This document shows positions 15,517-23,570 of a stretch of 24,081 nucleotides of DNA, one piece after another (positions within the stretch are counted from its first letter, which is position 1; each line of letters starts with the position of its first letter). Source of the stretch: JAFDED01 sp964611635 (GTDB lineage: Bacteria > Desulfobacterota > JAFDED01); NCBI GenBank assembly GCA_964611635.1, contig CAZTAS010000081.1, forward strand, positions 1-24,081, given 5' to 3'. The position numbers were made by a program, and so were the translations under genes. The notes beneath the pieces are model-generated. The model searched no databases. It was not told the origin of the DNA and was given only the letters and a program-made list of their open reading frames with translations.

Positions 15517-15588
15517 GTAGGGTGGGCTGTGCCCACCATCAAGGATCCGTTAATTAACAGAAAGTGCGGTGGGCACAGCCCACCCTAC
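15517..15588. repeat. Inverted pair of REP-like palindromes (BIME-like)
   Basis: A 21-base unit at 15517-15537 and its exact reverse complement at 15568-15588 are separated by 30 bases. Each unit is itself a hairpin: GGTGGGC, a 3-base loop, GCCCACC, with a GTAGG or CCTAC tail outside. This is the classical structure of REP sequences arranged head to head. RayT-type transposases recognise such hairpins, and a piece of a RayT-like gene starts one base after the second unit. Confidence 0.8.
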
Positions 15589-15589
15589 G

Positions 15590-15658
15590 TTCTGTCTCCA
15601 AACGATCAATGAAACCCTCACCTCCAAGCGGCCTCACCGTGCGATTGGCTTTATAGTT
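15590..15658 (-). pseudogene. Second small fragment of a REP-associated transposase
   Basis: On the minus strand one frame reads NRTVRPLGGEGFIDRLETE, which matches the C-terminal KRTGRPLGGKGFIDRLETA segment of the remnant at 13884-14231. Only about 23 codons are kept. It lies directly beside the REP pair, as intact RayT genes do. It is a relic with no coding capacity. Confidence 0.6.
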
Positions 15659-15807
15659 CTGCGCGCTTTTATGTGTGGGCAAATCGGTGGGGCTACCGAT
15701 TGGATTGATGCAATGACGCCGCCTCTTGCTGGTGATGAGACCAATAGTCGCTGTCATTGATACCCTTATGACGAAAATATGATTAAAACATGTAGGGCAT
15801 CGGCACC

Positions 15808-15930
15808 ATGGTGCCGGGGAAGTCCTCCTGTCGCTTCGCGGCTCTCCTATTCATCTTCGGCTTCATGGCCGTAATTTTCACCTACCTCGGCGTCAACTCG
15901 ATCCTCTCCGGCCTGCACAGCTATTTATGA
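15808..15930 (+). pseudogene. C-terminal tail of a cytochrome c biogenesis protein (CcsB/ResC/CcsA-like)
   Basis: A 40-codon frame, with an in-frame stop just upstream, reads GKSSCRFAALLFIFGFMAVI then FTYLGVNSILSGLHSYL and stops. The end motif F-T-Y-x-G-V-N-x-x-L-S-G-L-H-S-Y is the characteristic last transmembrane segment of CcsA/ResC-type heme-handling proteins of the system II cytochrome c pathway. All but the last helix is gone, so this is a relic. The following 15931-16183 holds nothing that I recognise. The preceding 15660-15780 has a plus-strand open frame ending at 15760 of unknown origin. Confidence 0.6.
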
Positions 15931-16183
15931 GTAATCACATGAACATCTGCCGCTTATCGCGGGCAATAAATACCTGAGCGCCCTCGCCGATGTGTGCCTG
16001 ATAACAATTTGTGGATAAAAGTGTAAATTTTCTGTATTCCCTCTCACCCTATCTATATCCCCCAATAGGGGAGGGTGACATTGGGCGATATGTTTTCACG
16101 ATCTTTACGAAGCAGCCATAGGAAATTGGGAGAGCCAAGAGAACCGCAATGCCTATGCTGTATGACGTGTTGTCTTTCTTTCA

Positions 16184-17560
16184 TTACTTTTCGAATATTT
16201 TTTGATACGGCTTAATCATCTCTTCTTTTATTCTCCTGGTGAATTCTTTTCTGAAAGATGGTATTTTGGTTAAAAGTATCATTATCTCATTTCTAAATCT
16301 GATCTTATAATCTTTCTGTGGGAAATCATATATCCCATGCTTTTTGTAAAATCTATGATCAGCCTGGAAAACAAAGCGCAGTTTTCCCCAAATGTCATCT
16401 CTGAAAATTTTCATCCCACCTACGCCAAGAAAAGTAGGCGGTTTAATATAGTTTTTATCGGCAAACCTTATAAGACGATCGGCAAAATTTTGCAGCAAAG
16501 CATCTAATTCAGCCGAATCTTCATATTCATCAGTTATAAAACCAGCACAATTAGCATGCTGGCACTCAGTATACGCTTCTAATATTTGCCTTAGGTTGGG
16601 AATCTGGCTTAAGGGACCGGAAATGATAAACCCTATTTGCTTTCCAATAACTGATGGAGTATGGGTATTAAAAAAACTCCTGTCAAAAAATAATTTCCAT
16701 CTAGAAGATAGATACCTGTCTTTGATAGTTCCTGCAAAAATAAGCACATCAGCGTTCTTTATTTTCATATTGTAAAATTCGGTAAATTCATCCTTATCAT
16801 GGTAGACACAAATATTATCATACCCGCAATGAATACAGCCCAGGCATCCTCCTTTAATATCTATATTATTTAAATTGATTACTTCAACATCACTGGTAAA
16901 AGACTTTTTAAAAGTCTCAATCATCCTGCCTAAATTGGTCTGGTTATCCTCAGAATCTGTTAAAATAATTATCTTTTTGTTGCCGCCATCTATTTTATTT
17001 TCCACAATACCGTGAATATAATTAAACTTGCTATAAGTCAACGGCTTATAATGTTTTGATGTAGGAACATTCTTTTCAATTGCTTCAAAAAAGTTCTGAG
17101 CAAACAGAATCAATCTCTCTCTTTCTTCTTCTTTTAATAGATCATGCATATCAGCCGAAAATGATTCTGCATATTTCATATCCAGATCGTCGCAAATAGC
17201 ATTCATATAGTTGTGAGCAGTATGGTCGAAGAAATGAATCGATGTTGTTAGAACTGCAGTGTATTTATTTTTGAAAACATCTTCTACTCCCTTTTCCGAA
17301 ATCAGTTCAATGAATCTTTTATACTGAGAAGCCACAAGAAAAACATAAAGAGGAAACGCCCACAAAACACCATCTGAAGATTTAATTTCATCAATAATTC
17401 CCTGGAAAGCCCGCTCATCCTTTTCAATCTTTTTAATTTTTTGAGAAATGTTAAGAATTTTCAGTTCATGCTGCGGGAATTTCTTCTGGATAAAATTAAC
17501 ATACTGCATTGTAACACTCATTTCGCCCTTGGGGCTTCCATTTAAAACGATAATTTTCAT
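16184..17560 (-). CDS. Tandem flavodoxin-fold protein (NAD(P)H-dependent FMN reductase-like) with a Cys cluster
   Basis: A 458-residue cytosolic protein with two flavodoxin-like domains in series. The ATG at 17560 has AAGAGGATT ahead of it. Domain 1 (about 1-175) begins MKIIVLNGSPKGEMSVTMQY, the FMN-phosphate loop of NADPH-dependent FMN reductases, and has WAFPLYVFLVASQYKRFIEL. Domain 2 (about 195-380) begins with strand KIIILTDSEDNQTNLGRMIE, a loop lacking the usual GS start. It carries GGCLGCIHCGYDNICVYHD with Cys 239, 242, 245 and 251, the cysteine pattern of iron-sulfur flavoproteins and their relatives. The C-terminal 80 residues are basic and of unknown fold. The gene is clearly more AT-rich than the operons around it, suggesting acquisition. 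It lies between the two ACT copies. Confidence 0.75.
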   Translation of the reverse strand: MKIIVLNGSPKGEMSVTMQYVNFIQKKFPQHELKILNISQKIKKIEKDERAFQGIIDEIKSSDGVLWAFPLYVFLVASQYKRFIELISEKGVEDVFKNKYTAVLTTSIHFFDHTAHNYMNAICDDLDMKYAESFSADMHDLLKEEERERLILFAQNFFEAIEKNVPTSKHYKPLTYSKFNYIHGIVENKIDGGNKKIIILTDSEDNQTNLGRMIETFKKSFTSDVEVINLNNIDIKGGCLGCIHCGYDNICVYHDKDEFTEFYNMKIKNADVLIFAGTIKDRYLSSRWKLFFDRSFFNTHTPSVIGKQIGFIISGPLSQIPNLRQILEAYTECQHANCAGFITDEYEDSAELDALLQNFADRLIRFADKNYIKPPTFLGVGGMKIFRDDIWGKLRFVFQADHRFYKKHGIYDFPQKDYKIRFRNEIMILLTKIPSFRKEFTRRIKEEMIKPYQKIFEK

Positions 17561-17695
17561 TGAAATAATCCTCTTTTCAAATTTGTTGATTCGAATGTTT
17601 TTCGATCCAAAAATGCATATAACGTTTCCTGGCTTCTAAAAGTCTCCAAATACTGTTTGGGCTAACCCGGCGAGCACGCAAAGCCTGTTTTATGC

Positions 17696-18091
17696 GCCGT
17701 GCCGCTATCGAACCTGGTGGCCCTCTTGAGACAGAACCAGGATAGCTCTATCCAGATCCTTCTCCTTAACCATCACGTAGTCCGTCTCGTAGGTTGACAT
17801 CGCAAATATACTGATACCCGCATGGGCCAGCGGTGCAGCTAGTGAGGAGAGGATTCCGGTCAAAGAGAGATCCAGGGGGCCTTCCACTCTCAGGCATCGC
17901 CATCCCTTATCGCAAGGTATCCCTTCCGGGACGTTGCTTTGATCACAAACAATGGAAAGCTCGTCCTGCGTCCGCGTGATCGAGAAAAAGCTGCACGTTA
18001 GCGCCCATTCGGGAATATCGGCGTCCCCATCCAGCCTGCAAATGGCAAAGGTGGCATGTAAAATTGAAAGGGTGAAATTTTGGTTGGTCAT
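17696..18091 (-). repeat. Near-identical duplicate of 15011-15406 (ACT gene unit)
   Basis: The 396-base block is collinear with 15011-15406 (constant offset 2685, no indels). It differs only at scattered bases, mostly near the gene start. Similarity begins 9 bases outside the shared stop codon and ends at the start codon, so the unit is essentially just the coding sequence. Flanks on both sides are unrelated. Confidence 0.9.
17705..18091 (-). CDS. ACT-domain protein (COG3603/CASTOR-like), copy 2
   Basis: A 128-residue protein that matches copy 1 at nearly every residue. The changes are concentrated in the first ten residues (MTNQNFTLSI versus MNNPNLTLSL) plus one Gly-to-Cys change at about residue 33 (WALTCSFF versus WALTGSFF). 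It has the same two-part ACT architecture and should bind a small ligand, probably an amino acid. The ATG at 18091 has only a weak purine-rich ribosome site, but a promoter candidate lies close upstream (18118-18146). It is followed by a 135-base gap and the double flavodoxin gene on the same strand, so the two may be co-transcribed. Confidence 0.8.
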   Translation of the reverse strand: MTNQNFTLSILHATFAICRLDGDADIPEWALTCSFFSITRTQDELSIVCDQSNVPEGIPCDKGWRCLRVEGPLDLSLTGILSSLAAPLAHAGISIFAMSTYETDYVMVKEKDLDRAILVLSQEGHQVR

Positions 18092-18117
18092 ATTCTTTTA
18101 TTGTTTTCGTTTCATTT

Positions 18118-18146
18118 ATTAAAGTTGAATTTGGGTAGATATTCAA
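18118..18146 (-). promoter_or_regulatory. Candidate promoter of ACT copy 2
   Basis: On the minus strand TTGAAT (18146-18141, 4 of 6) is followed after 17 bases by TTTAAT (18123-18118, 5 of 6). The start site would be near 18111, leaving a leader of about 20 bases before the ATG at 18091. Confidence 0.4.
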
Positions 18147-18191
18147 AGCGCTATAATTAGATCACTCTATTATAGGAAGTCATAAAATACA

Positions 18192-19283
18192 TTATCCTAT
18201 TTCTCCTTTTATCCATAATTTTTCTCCCTCTACCCAATCTATTATATTTTTCTTATAGTCATCCTTAATTTTATAGACATAATCTCTTTCTTTATGACTC
18301 CATGAACTTTCGATTATATCCTCTTTTCCTAATGGCTTTCTTCTCATTTTTAAACCTGCCCTAGCCCCTGCAATATCACGACCAGTTATTTTTTTTTCAA
18401 TCCCTTCCAGGGGACGTCTTTTTGCTATCTCGTTCATGAGAAAAGTGACCATCTTACTTGTTGCAGGTTCCTTGTCAACTTGTACAAGAGAAGATAGAAG
18501 TAATCTTGTATATGGGGTAGAATCTTTAAGATATGGCATTAATTCCGCTTTTGTCCATGGTTCATTACCATTTTCCTGTATCGTCCCCGCTGGTTCTTTG
18601 GTCTCACCTTCTTCAACTACAGTTGATTTTGTAGTAGCAATTTCAAGTAAAAGCCTCACTATATTTCCAATATTAATGCTTTCTATTGGTAAAAGGAGAT
18701 TTTGAATTTTCTCAGTGGCTTGATCTTCACCTATAACAGGTTTTAATTCTTCCTTTAGGCTTAAAATTTCTATCAAATCCTGATAAAAAATTAAGCGCAT
18801 TTGATCTTTGTATTTACTACCAATTATCTGCTCAATAAGTGGTTGTATATCACCTTTGCCTATCACATACAAACCAAAGATATTTTTAATACTTTCTTTT
18901 TTGGACAAAATTTCGAGATATTCTCCAAGTTGTCCTACACTACCTATTGGCCAAGTGCTAGTTTTTACCTCCAGAACTATGGTATCCCCATTTTCTTTTT
19001 TCCAAATTCCATCATAATTTTCTTCTCCAGCTTTTCCAACATATCTTCCATACTCTATCTTAAATCCTAATTTTTTTCCTAAAGAGACGACCAAATCCTG
19101 GAAAGCACGATTGTATGGATCATGTGCACCTGAACTATTGTTTATACACTCATCCAACCATTTTTTTATATCCTCTGTTGTCCATTTATCTTGCTCTATA
19201 AACTCACGCAATCTTTTTGCCTCCCCCGTGTCGTCCTTTAACTCTTTTCCTAATAGATTAAGCACATCCTTTATTTTTATCAT
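18192..19283 (-). CDS. Orphan PD-(D/E)XK nuclease-like protein, restriction-endonuclease type
   Basis: A 363-residue protein. The ATG at 19283 follows AAAGGAGGAAGATAAT; an ATG 45 bases upstream has no ribosome site. The core reads NRAFQDLVVSLGKKLGF (59-74), then D91 in YDGIWKKENGD, then E105-V-K107 in TIVLEVKTSTWPIG. This D-(x13)-E-x-K layout is the PD-(D/E)XK active site, with the upstream helix having the shape seen in Mrr-like and other restriction-fold enzymes. The N-terminal 55 residues are helical and charged. The C-terminal 120 residues (YTRLLLSSLVQVDKEPATSK onward, with RDIAGARAGLKMRRKPLGKE) look like a DNA-binding winged helix, but I do not recognise the family. There is no methylase or helicase beside it. 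It is markedly AT-rich compared with the operon upstream, which fits recent transfer; a defence role is inference. Confidence 0.65.
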   Translation of the reverse strand: MIKIKDVLNLLGKELKDDTGEAKRLREFIEQDKWTTEDIKKWLDECINNSSGAHDPYNRAFQDLVVSLGKKLGFKIEYGRYVGKAGEENYDGIWKKENGDTIVLEVKTSTWPIGSVGQLGEYLEILSKKESIKNIFGLYVIGKGDIQPLIEQIIGSKYKDQMRLIFYQDLIEILSLKEELKPVIGEDQATEKIQNLLLPIESINIGNIVRLLLEIATTKSTVVEEGETKEPAGTIQENGNEPWTKAELMPYLKDSTPYTRLLLSSLVQVDKEPATSKMVTFLMNEIAKRRPLEGIEKKITGRDIAGARAGLKMRRKPLGKEDIIESSWSHKERDYVYKIKDDYKKNIIDWVEGEKLWIKGEIG

Positions 19284-19374
19284 ATTATCTTCCTCCTTTA
19301 TCAGAATAGGCGATTTGATATAACTCATTCGCTCCCACAGTAAGTTAACATAAACCTCTCAATTTGCTATCCTT

Positions 19375-20388
19375 TCACAAGGCAGCTTCATCCACCCCCA
19401 CAACCCTTCCCTCATTGTCAGACCTCCTGATCGCATCCAGAACGAGCATTGTTTTTCTCACTTCTTCTCCGGAGGCGGAAGGGGGGCGGTTGTCTCGAAT
19501 GGCTTCGAAAAACTCCTTTAGCTGAGCCGTATAAAGGCTGGGAATCTGTTCGCCCTCCAGGATGGTTTTATCATTAATATCCAGGCGATAGGAAAAACCG
19601 AAGAGCTTTTCCGTGGGATACTCTGATAATTTTATGGACCCTTTCGGCCCCACAATGAGGGTCTCGTGAAGATACGGGGATGTGTTCAGGGAAAGATGAA
19701 CCGTAGCCAATTCTTCAGGCTCGAAGCCCAGCACGATATCCGCCTCGTCTTCTCCTTCCCACAGGGGATTGAGAGACCTGGAGATGGAGAACACGGTTGT
19801 TGGGATTTTATTCAACAGCCATAGGATGGTGTCAACCGAATGGCTGCCCTGGAGGAGAATGACCAATCCTCCCGCTTTTTCGGAACTCTTCCACCACTCG
19901 GTTGGAGGTTGAGGGAAGCTTACCAGAAAGCTGATATCGATTCGAAAAGGGGACCCGATTTCGTCCATCCTGTTTTTTACTTCTTTCATGGCATGAGAAA
20001 ATCGCCTGCTCTGCCCAACCATCAGTGTCACCCGGTTTGCCCTGGCTTCCTCGACCATCTCGTCCGCCTGCTGCACATTCATGGCCATTGGCTTTTCCAC
20101 AAGGATGTGCTTCTTCGCCCTTGCGGCGGCTTTGCAGACAGAATGGTGCAGGTGGTTGGGCAGGCACACTATCACCGCCTCTATTTCCCGCTCTCCCAGG
20201 AGATCATGATAGTCTGTATATAGTTTTTCTGCCCCGTATTTCTCGGCAACCTCTTTAGCACGGTCGATTCGAACATGACAGATCGCCGCCAATTCTATCT
20301 CGTCTCTGAGATCCATCGCGGCATTGAGATGAGCCATTGCTATTCTTCCTGTCCCGATAACACCGATTTTTAATCTTTTTTCGGACAT
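19375..20388 (-). CDS. Gfo/Idh/MocA-family oxidoreductase
   Basis: A 337-residue NAD(P)-dependent dehydrogenase acting on sugars, inositols or sugar acids. The start at 20388 (MSEKRLKIGVIGTGRIAMAH) puts the Rossmann GxGxxA at the usual place and has AAAGGTGAAGAG just ahead; a longer frame to 20508 adds unrelated sequence. Visible motifs: IGTGRIAMAHL (nucleotide loop), CLPNHLHHSV (72-84), the family hallmark EKPMAMN (98-104), and catalytic H183/D186 in GSHSVDTILW, where family members usually have G-x-H-x-x-D. The second domain (about 125-320) is the expected alpha/beta sheet. It is the last gene of the dctPQM operon, 73 bases after dctM, so it probably oxidises the imported substrate. Confidence 0.87.
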   Translation of the reverse strand: MSEKRLKIGVIGTGRIAMAHLNAAMDLRDEIELAAICHVRIDRAKEVAEKYGAEKLYTDYHDLLGEREIEAVIVCLPNHLHHSVCKAAARAKKHILVEKPMAMNVQQADEMVEEARANRVTLMVGQSRRFSHAMKEVKNRMDEIGSPFRIDISFLVSFPQPPTEWWKSSEKAGGLVILLQGSHSVDTILWLLNKIPTTVFSISRSLNPLWEGEDEADIVLGFEPEELATVHLSLNTSPYLHETLIVGPKGSIKLSEYPTEKLFGFSYRLDINDKTILEGEQIPSLYTAQLKEFFEAIRDNRPPSASGEEVRKTMLVLDAIRRSDNEGRVVGVDEAAL

Positions 20389-20461
20389 CTCTTCACCTTT
20401 TTTCATTGAGTTATTGTGATAGAGAGGCCTGCCGTTCAGGCTTTGCAGGAAATCGTCTTTA

Positions 20462-21730
20462 TTACTGCATAAAGAGATTGGGCACAAGCAGGACCAGTCG
20501 GGGAACATACGTGATCAGCAGTAATACACATATGGATGCGATCAGAAAAGGGACGGTGGCCAGCGCGATCTTTTCAATGGGAACCTCGGCAATTGGAGAA
20601 GCCACAATCAGGCACACACCAAGAGGCGGAGTAGCAAGCCCGATGTTGAGGTTGACCACCATTATTACGCCGAAATGAAGCGGATCAATCCCGATGCTCT
20701 GGACCAGGGGCAACAGAATGGGCGTCAGGAGAATAATTGCAGCCAGGGTTTCCATAATGGTCCCAATAAACAACAGCAGAAGATTGATCAAAAGCAAAAT
20801 GAGGATGGGATTTTTCGTGATTGAAGTCATGGCCTTTGCGACGATCTCCGGAATCGTCTCCGCCGCCAATATCCATCCAAACAGGTGCGCCATCGCCAGG
20901 ATTATCAGGATAGTGCCGGTCAGAACGGTAGTTTCATACAGGATGTGTAACAAAGTCGATGCTGAGAGCTCACGGTAGATGAAAAACCCGACGATCAGGG
21001 CATAGAAAACCGCGACTCCGGCGGCCTCAGTGGGTGTGAAGACGCCGCTTAAAATGCCGCCGAGCAGGATTACTGGCATCAGAATGGCCAAAATCGTATT
21101 GAAGAACCCCCTGGTCGCGGTCCTCAGTGAGAGGACTTTCTTCCTGACAGGAAACTTTTGTTGTCTGGCATAGAAGGCCGCCACTATCAACTGTGCAAAT
21201 CCCAGCAGAAGACCGGGAATAAATCCCGCCAGGAATAGCTTGGCAATGGAGACCTCAGCCATGGCCCCATAGACCACCATGGCGATGCTGGGGGGAATGG
21301 TCGGGCCGATGGTAGAAGATATGGCGGTAACGGCTCCGCTGTATTGCGCCGAATACCCCTCCTTTTTCATGGCGGGAATCATGATCGAGCCGATCGCGGC
21401 GGTATCAGCCGCTCCCGCACCCGTGATACCCGCGAAAAAAATGCTGGCAATGATATTCACATAAGCCAGACCACCCCGGATGTGGCCTATAAGAATGTAG
21501 AAGAAATCGATCAATCGCTTCGTGATGCCGGACGCATTCATCAATTTGCCGGCAAGAATGAAAAGCGGGACGGCCAGCAAGAGAAAGTTGTCGAGGCTGA
21601 CGAAAACTCTTTGAGAGACCAGGACCAAGGGCATATCAGTCTTCCAGAGATAAATAACGCTGCTGATACCCAGAACAAAAGCGATGGGGATTCCCAGGAC
21701 CAACAGGAGTGTAAAAATAGAGGCAATCAT
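20462..21730 (-). CDS. dctM: TRAP transporter large permease subunit DctM
   Basis: A 422-residue inner-membrane protein with 12 or so helices. It starts MIASIFTLLLVLGIPIAFVL at 21730, and its ATG overlaps the dctQ stop by 4 bases. DctM hallmarks are present: AGKLMNASGITKRLIDF after the second helix, GAGAADTAAIGSIMIPAMKK, ISSTIGPTIPPSIAMVVYGA (about 130-150) and the mirrored NLNIGLATPPLGVCLIVASP (about 355-375). These loops form the substrate and sodium sites. It pairs with DctQ to import the ligand delivered by DctP. The length is standard. Confidence 0.92.
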   Translation of the reverse strand: MIASIFTLLLVLGIPIAFVLGISSVIYLWKTDMPLVLVSQRVFVSLDNFLLLAVPLFILAGKLMNASGITKRLIDFFYILIGHIRGGLAYVNIIASIFFAGITGAGAADTAAIGSIMIPAMKKEGYSAQYSGAVTAISSTIGPTIPPSIAMVVYGAMAEVSIAKLFLAGFIPGLLLGFAQLIVAAFYARQQKFPVRKKVLSLRTATRGFFNTILAILMPVILLGGILSGVFTPTEAAGVAVFYALIVGFFIYRELSASTLLHILYETTVLTGTILIILAMAHLFGWILAAETIPEIVAKAMTSITKNPILILLLINLLLLFIGTIMETLAAIILLTPILLPLVQSIGIDPLHFGVIMVVNLNIGLATPPLGVCLIVASPIAEVPIEKIALATVPFLIASICVLLLITYVPRLVLLVPNLFMQ

Positions 21731-22248
21731 CCTATCTTTTCCTGGTCTTTGTTTAATGCTGCCCGGTTCAGAACAATCTCTGCCATATTAATTGACAAGA
21801 AAAACAGCATGAATAAAAACCCCAATCGTAAGAGACGGTAGAGGTGCGCCATTGGAATGCTCAGAGCCGGGCTGATGGTCTTTGTGATTATAGCTTTCTG
21901 GATCAGCATGGAAGGTGATTTAATGCAGATGACCAGAAATATTGCGATCAAAACCTGCGATCCAACCAAAACAACCATTTGCACCCATGAAGGCAGCAAA
22001 TTGGAGAATGCTTCCACTTTCACGAATTGGTTGTGCCTCAGCGCAATGGATGCGCCAAAAAGCACCGAGTAGACTAAAAGATAGCTTGATATTTCATTTG
22101 TCCAGGAAAGAGGAGAGTCAAGGACGTATCGGAAGAAGACGGCAAGATTGACAAAAAATACGATCGCTCCCATGCCGATGATAATGGAAATCTTGATGAT
22201 TTTCTCCAAAATGTAACTGAATTTCTCTATCGCTCTCCAAAGCAGCAT
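21727..22248 (-). CDS. dctQ: TRAP transporter small permease subunit DctQ
   Basis: A 173-residue membrane protein with four hydrophobic segments (about 17-40, 50-70, 90-110 and 130-155). The family motif FFRYVLDSPLSWTNEISSYL gives the conserved R-Y-x-x-x-x-x-x-x-W-x-x-E pattern of DctQ. The ATG at 22248 has GGAGAAAA about 11 bases upstream. It lies 177 bases after dctP, an unusually wide gap for this operon type, and that gap contains a hairpin. It stabilises DctM and completes the permease. Confidence 0.88.
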   Translation of the reverse strand: MLLWRAIEKFSYILEKIIKISIIIGMGAIVFFVNLAVFFRYVLDSPLSWTNEISSYLLVYSVLFGASIALRHNQFVKVEAFSNLLPSWVQMVVLVGSQVLIAIFLVICIKSPSMLIQKAIITKTISPALSIPMAHLYRLLRLGFLFMLFFLSINMAEIVLNRAALNKDQEKIG

Positions 22249-22360
22249 AGATGGTTTTCTCCAGCCTCAAGGCCCTTTTCTAATGCATGCCCAATTTTTC
22301 AAATAAACCTATGTGCGATCAAAAAGGCGATTTTGTAAGACCACAAGCGGGGAAATTGAA

Positions 22361-22392
22361 GGCAGGCTTCTACTGCAAGAATGAAGCCTGCC
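22361..22392 (-). promoter_or_regulatory. Hairpin between dctP and dctQ
   Basis: GGCAGGCTTC at 22361-22370 and GAAGCCTGCC at 22383-22392 form a perfect 10-bp stem with a 12-base loop. On the minus strand it is followed by TTCAATTTCCCC, which is not a T-run, so it is not a standard terminator. Such hairpins after a binding-protein gene usually protect the upstream mRNA or reduce read-through, giving more receptor than permease. Confidence 0.6.
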
Positions 22393-22425
22393 CGTTTCTT
22401 GATCCATGTTTAAAGTCGCCGGCTC

Positions 22426-23490
22426 TTACTTGGTTACATACCATTCCTCTTTCTCGATTGTATCTCCAACTTCCCGTATCTTTTCAACCATCTGCCTGGT
22501 CCATCCGGAGGTGTCTTTAGGGAGGTTGTTATAAAGCCATTCATAAGCCGGTTTCGTGGCCTCAATAAAGGGGGTGAGATCGCCGATAGTATCAACCTGC
22601 AATCCTTGCTCTTTCATTTTCTGGATTGCCCATCCTCCCTTTTCCAGGGCGTCATTGTCCATTTTCTTCCGCCAGACCGGGATGCATTTGGTCACAGCAA
22701 GCTGATGTTCCCTGGACAATTTGTCCCAGGTGGGCTTGCTCATCAAAAAGATCCCCCCGTTAGACACCACCGGAATCAGTGCCATGTATTTTTGAACCTC
22801 GTAAAACTTTTTCCCATAAAGTGTCAGGGGGCCATTCTCATTCCCATCAACAACACCGGTTTGTAAGGCCGTATACAGTTCCCCGAACGGAAGAGGAACC
22901 GGGCTTGCCTCGATACTCGCGTATGCTTTCATATGGAGAGGCACCTGCATCGTTCTGATCTTCAATCCTTTGAAATCCTCAATGGACTTCATCGGCCTCT
23001 TATTGTTCATCGGGAGCCGGAAATCGGGCGCGGAGACAGCCAGAACCTTGAGGCCCACCTTCTCACCCTGCTCTCTTGACTTTCCCAGGATTATCTGCCC
23101 AACACTTCCGTTCATCACCGCCATCCAGTGCTTGGGCCCCTTAAAAAGGAAGGGGAGATTTAAGATGCGAAGAGCAGGTATAAAGGTGCCCGTGACGCCA
23201 ATTGAAGTGGCCTGAAAATCCACACTCCCAAGCTGCAATCCCTCGGTAATATCTCTTTCTCCGCCTAATTGTCCCTGGGGATAAATTTTTACGCTCAGTT
23301 CTCCATTGGTGGATTTTTCAAGACATTCACTGAAAGCCACTCCGGCCGTATGGTAGAAATAGATGGGAACATTGGCATGGCCGTATTTTAATTTCATTGC
23401 GGCGCTGGCAGAACCGGCACAAAAGATAAAAACTCCCACCAGCAGAATGATCCATAATCTCTTGCCCTCAACATTCATGACTCTTCTCAT
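22426..23490 (-). CDS. dctP: TRAP transporter substrate-binding protein DctP
   Basis: A 354-residue periplasmic receptor. The ATG at 23490 follows AAAGGAGGAAGATC. The signal peptide ends near residue 30 (LWIILLVGVFIFCAGSASAA). The mature protein shows the DctP layout: KLKYGHANVPIYFYHTAGVA, KIYPQGQLGGERDITEGLQ, IRILNLPFLFKGPKHW-like text (here ALRILNLPFLFKGPKHWMAV), then DFKGLKIRTMQVPLHMKAYA with the conserved Arg that salt-bridges the ligand carboxylate, and FGELYTALQTGVVDGNENGP. This indicates an organic or sugar acid ligand. The gene is first in a dctP-dctQ-dctM-dehydrogenase operon with a leader of about 490 nt from the best promoter candidate. Confidence 0.92.
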   Translation of the reverse strand: MRRVMNVEGKRLWIILLVGVFIFCAGSASAAMKLKYGHANVPIYFYHTAGVAFSECLEKSTNGELSVKIYPQGQLGGERDITEGLQLGSVDFQATSIGVTGTFIPALRILNLPFLFKGPKHWMAVMNGSVGQIILGKSREQGEKVGLKVLAVSAPDFRLPMNNKRPMKSIEDFKGLKIRTMQVPLHMKAYASIEASPVPLPFGELYTALQTGVVDGNENGPLTLYGKKFYEVQKYMALIPVVSNGGIFLMSKPTWDKLSREHQLAVTKCIPVWRKKMDNDALEKGGWAIQKMKEQGLQVDTIGDLTPFIEATKPAYEWLYNNLPKDTSGWTRQMVEKIREVGDTIEKEEWYVTK

Positions 23491-23570
23491 GATCTTCCTC
23501 CTTTATTATCCCAATGTTTCTTGAAAAAGTCACAAATACTTGTGTTCAATTTCTTACTGTCGCCCTTGAT

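Noticed and set aside
17561..17705. Integron attC site beside the ACT copy (GTTAGCC-like word)
   Set aside because: There is no paired RYYYAAC/GTTRRRY set around either ACT copy and no integrase; the word occurs once.
19284..19328. Upstream ATG for the nuclease gene
   Set aside because: The ribosome site AAAGGAGG lies inside this segment and serves the ATG at 19283.
20389..20508. N-terminal extension of the Gfo/Idh/MocA protein
   Set aside because: It adds 40 residues of unrelated, cysteine-rich text before the Rossmann start and has no ribosome site.
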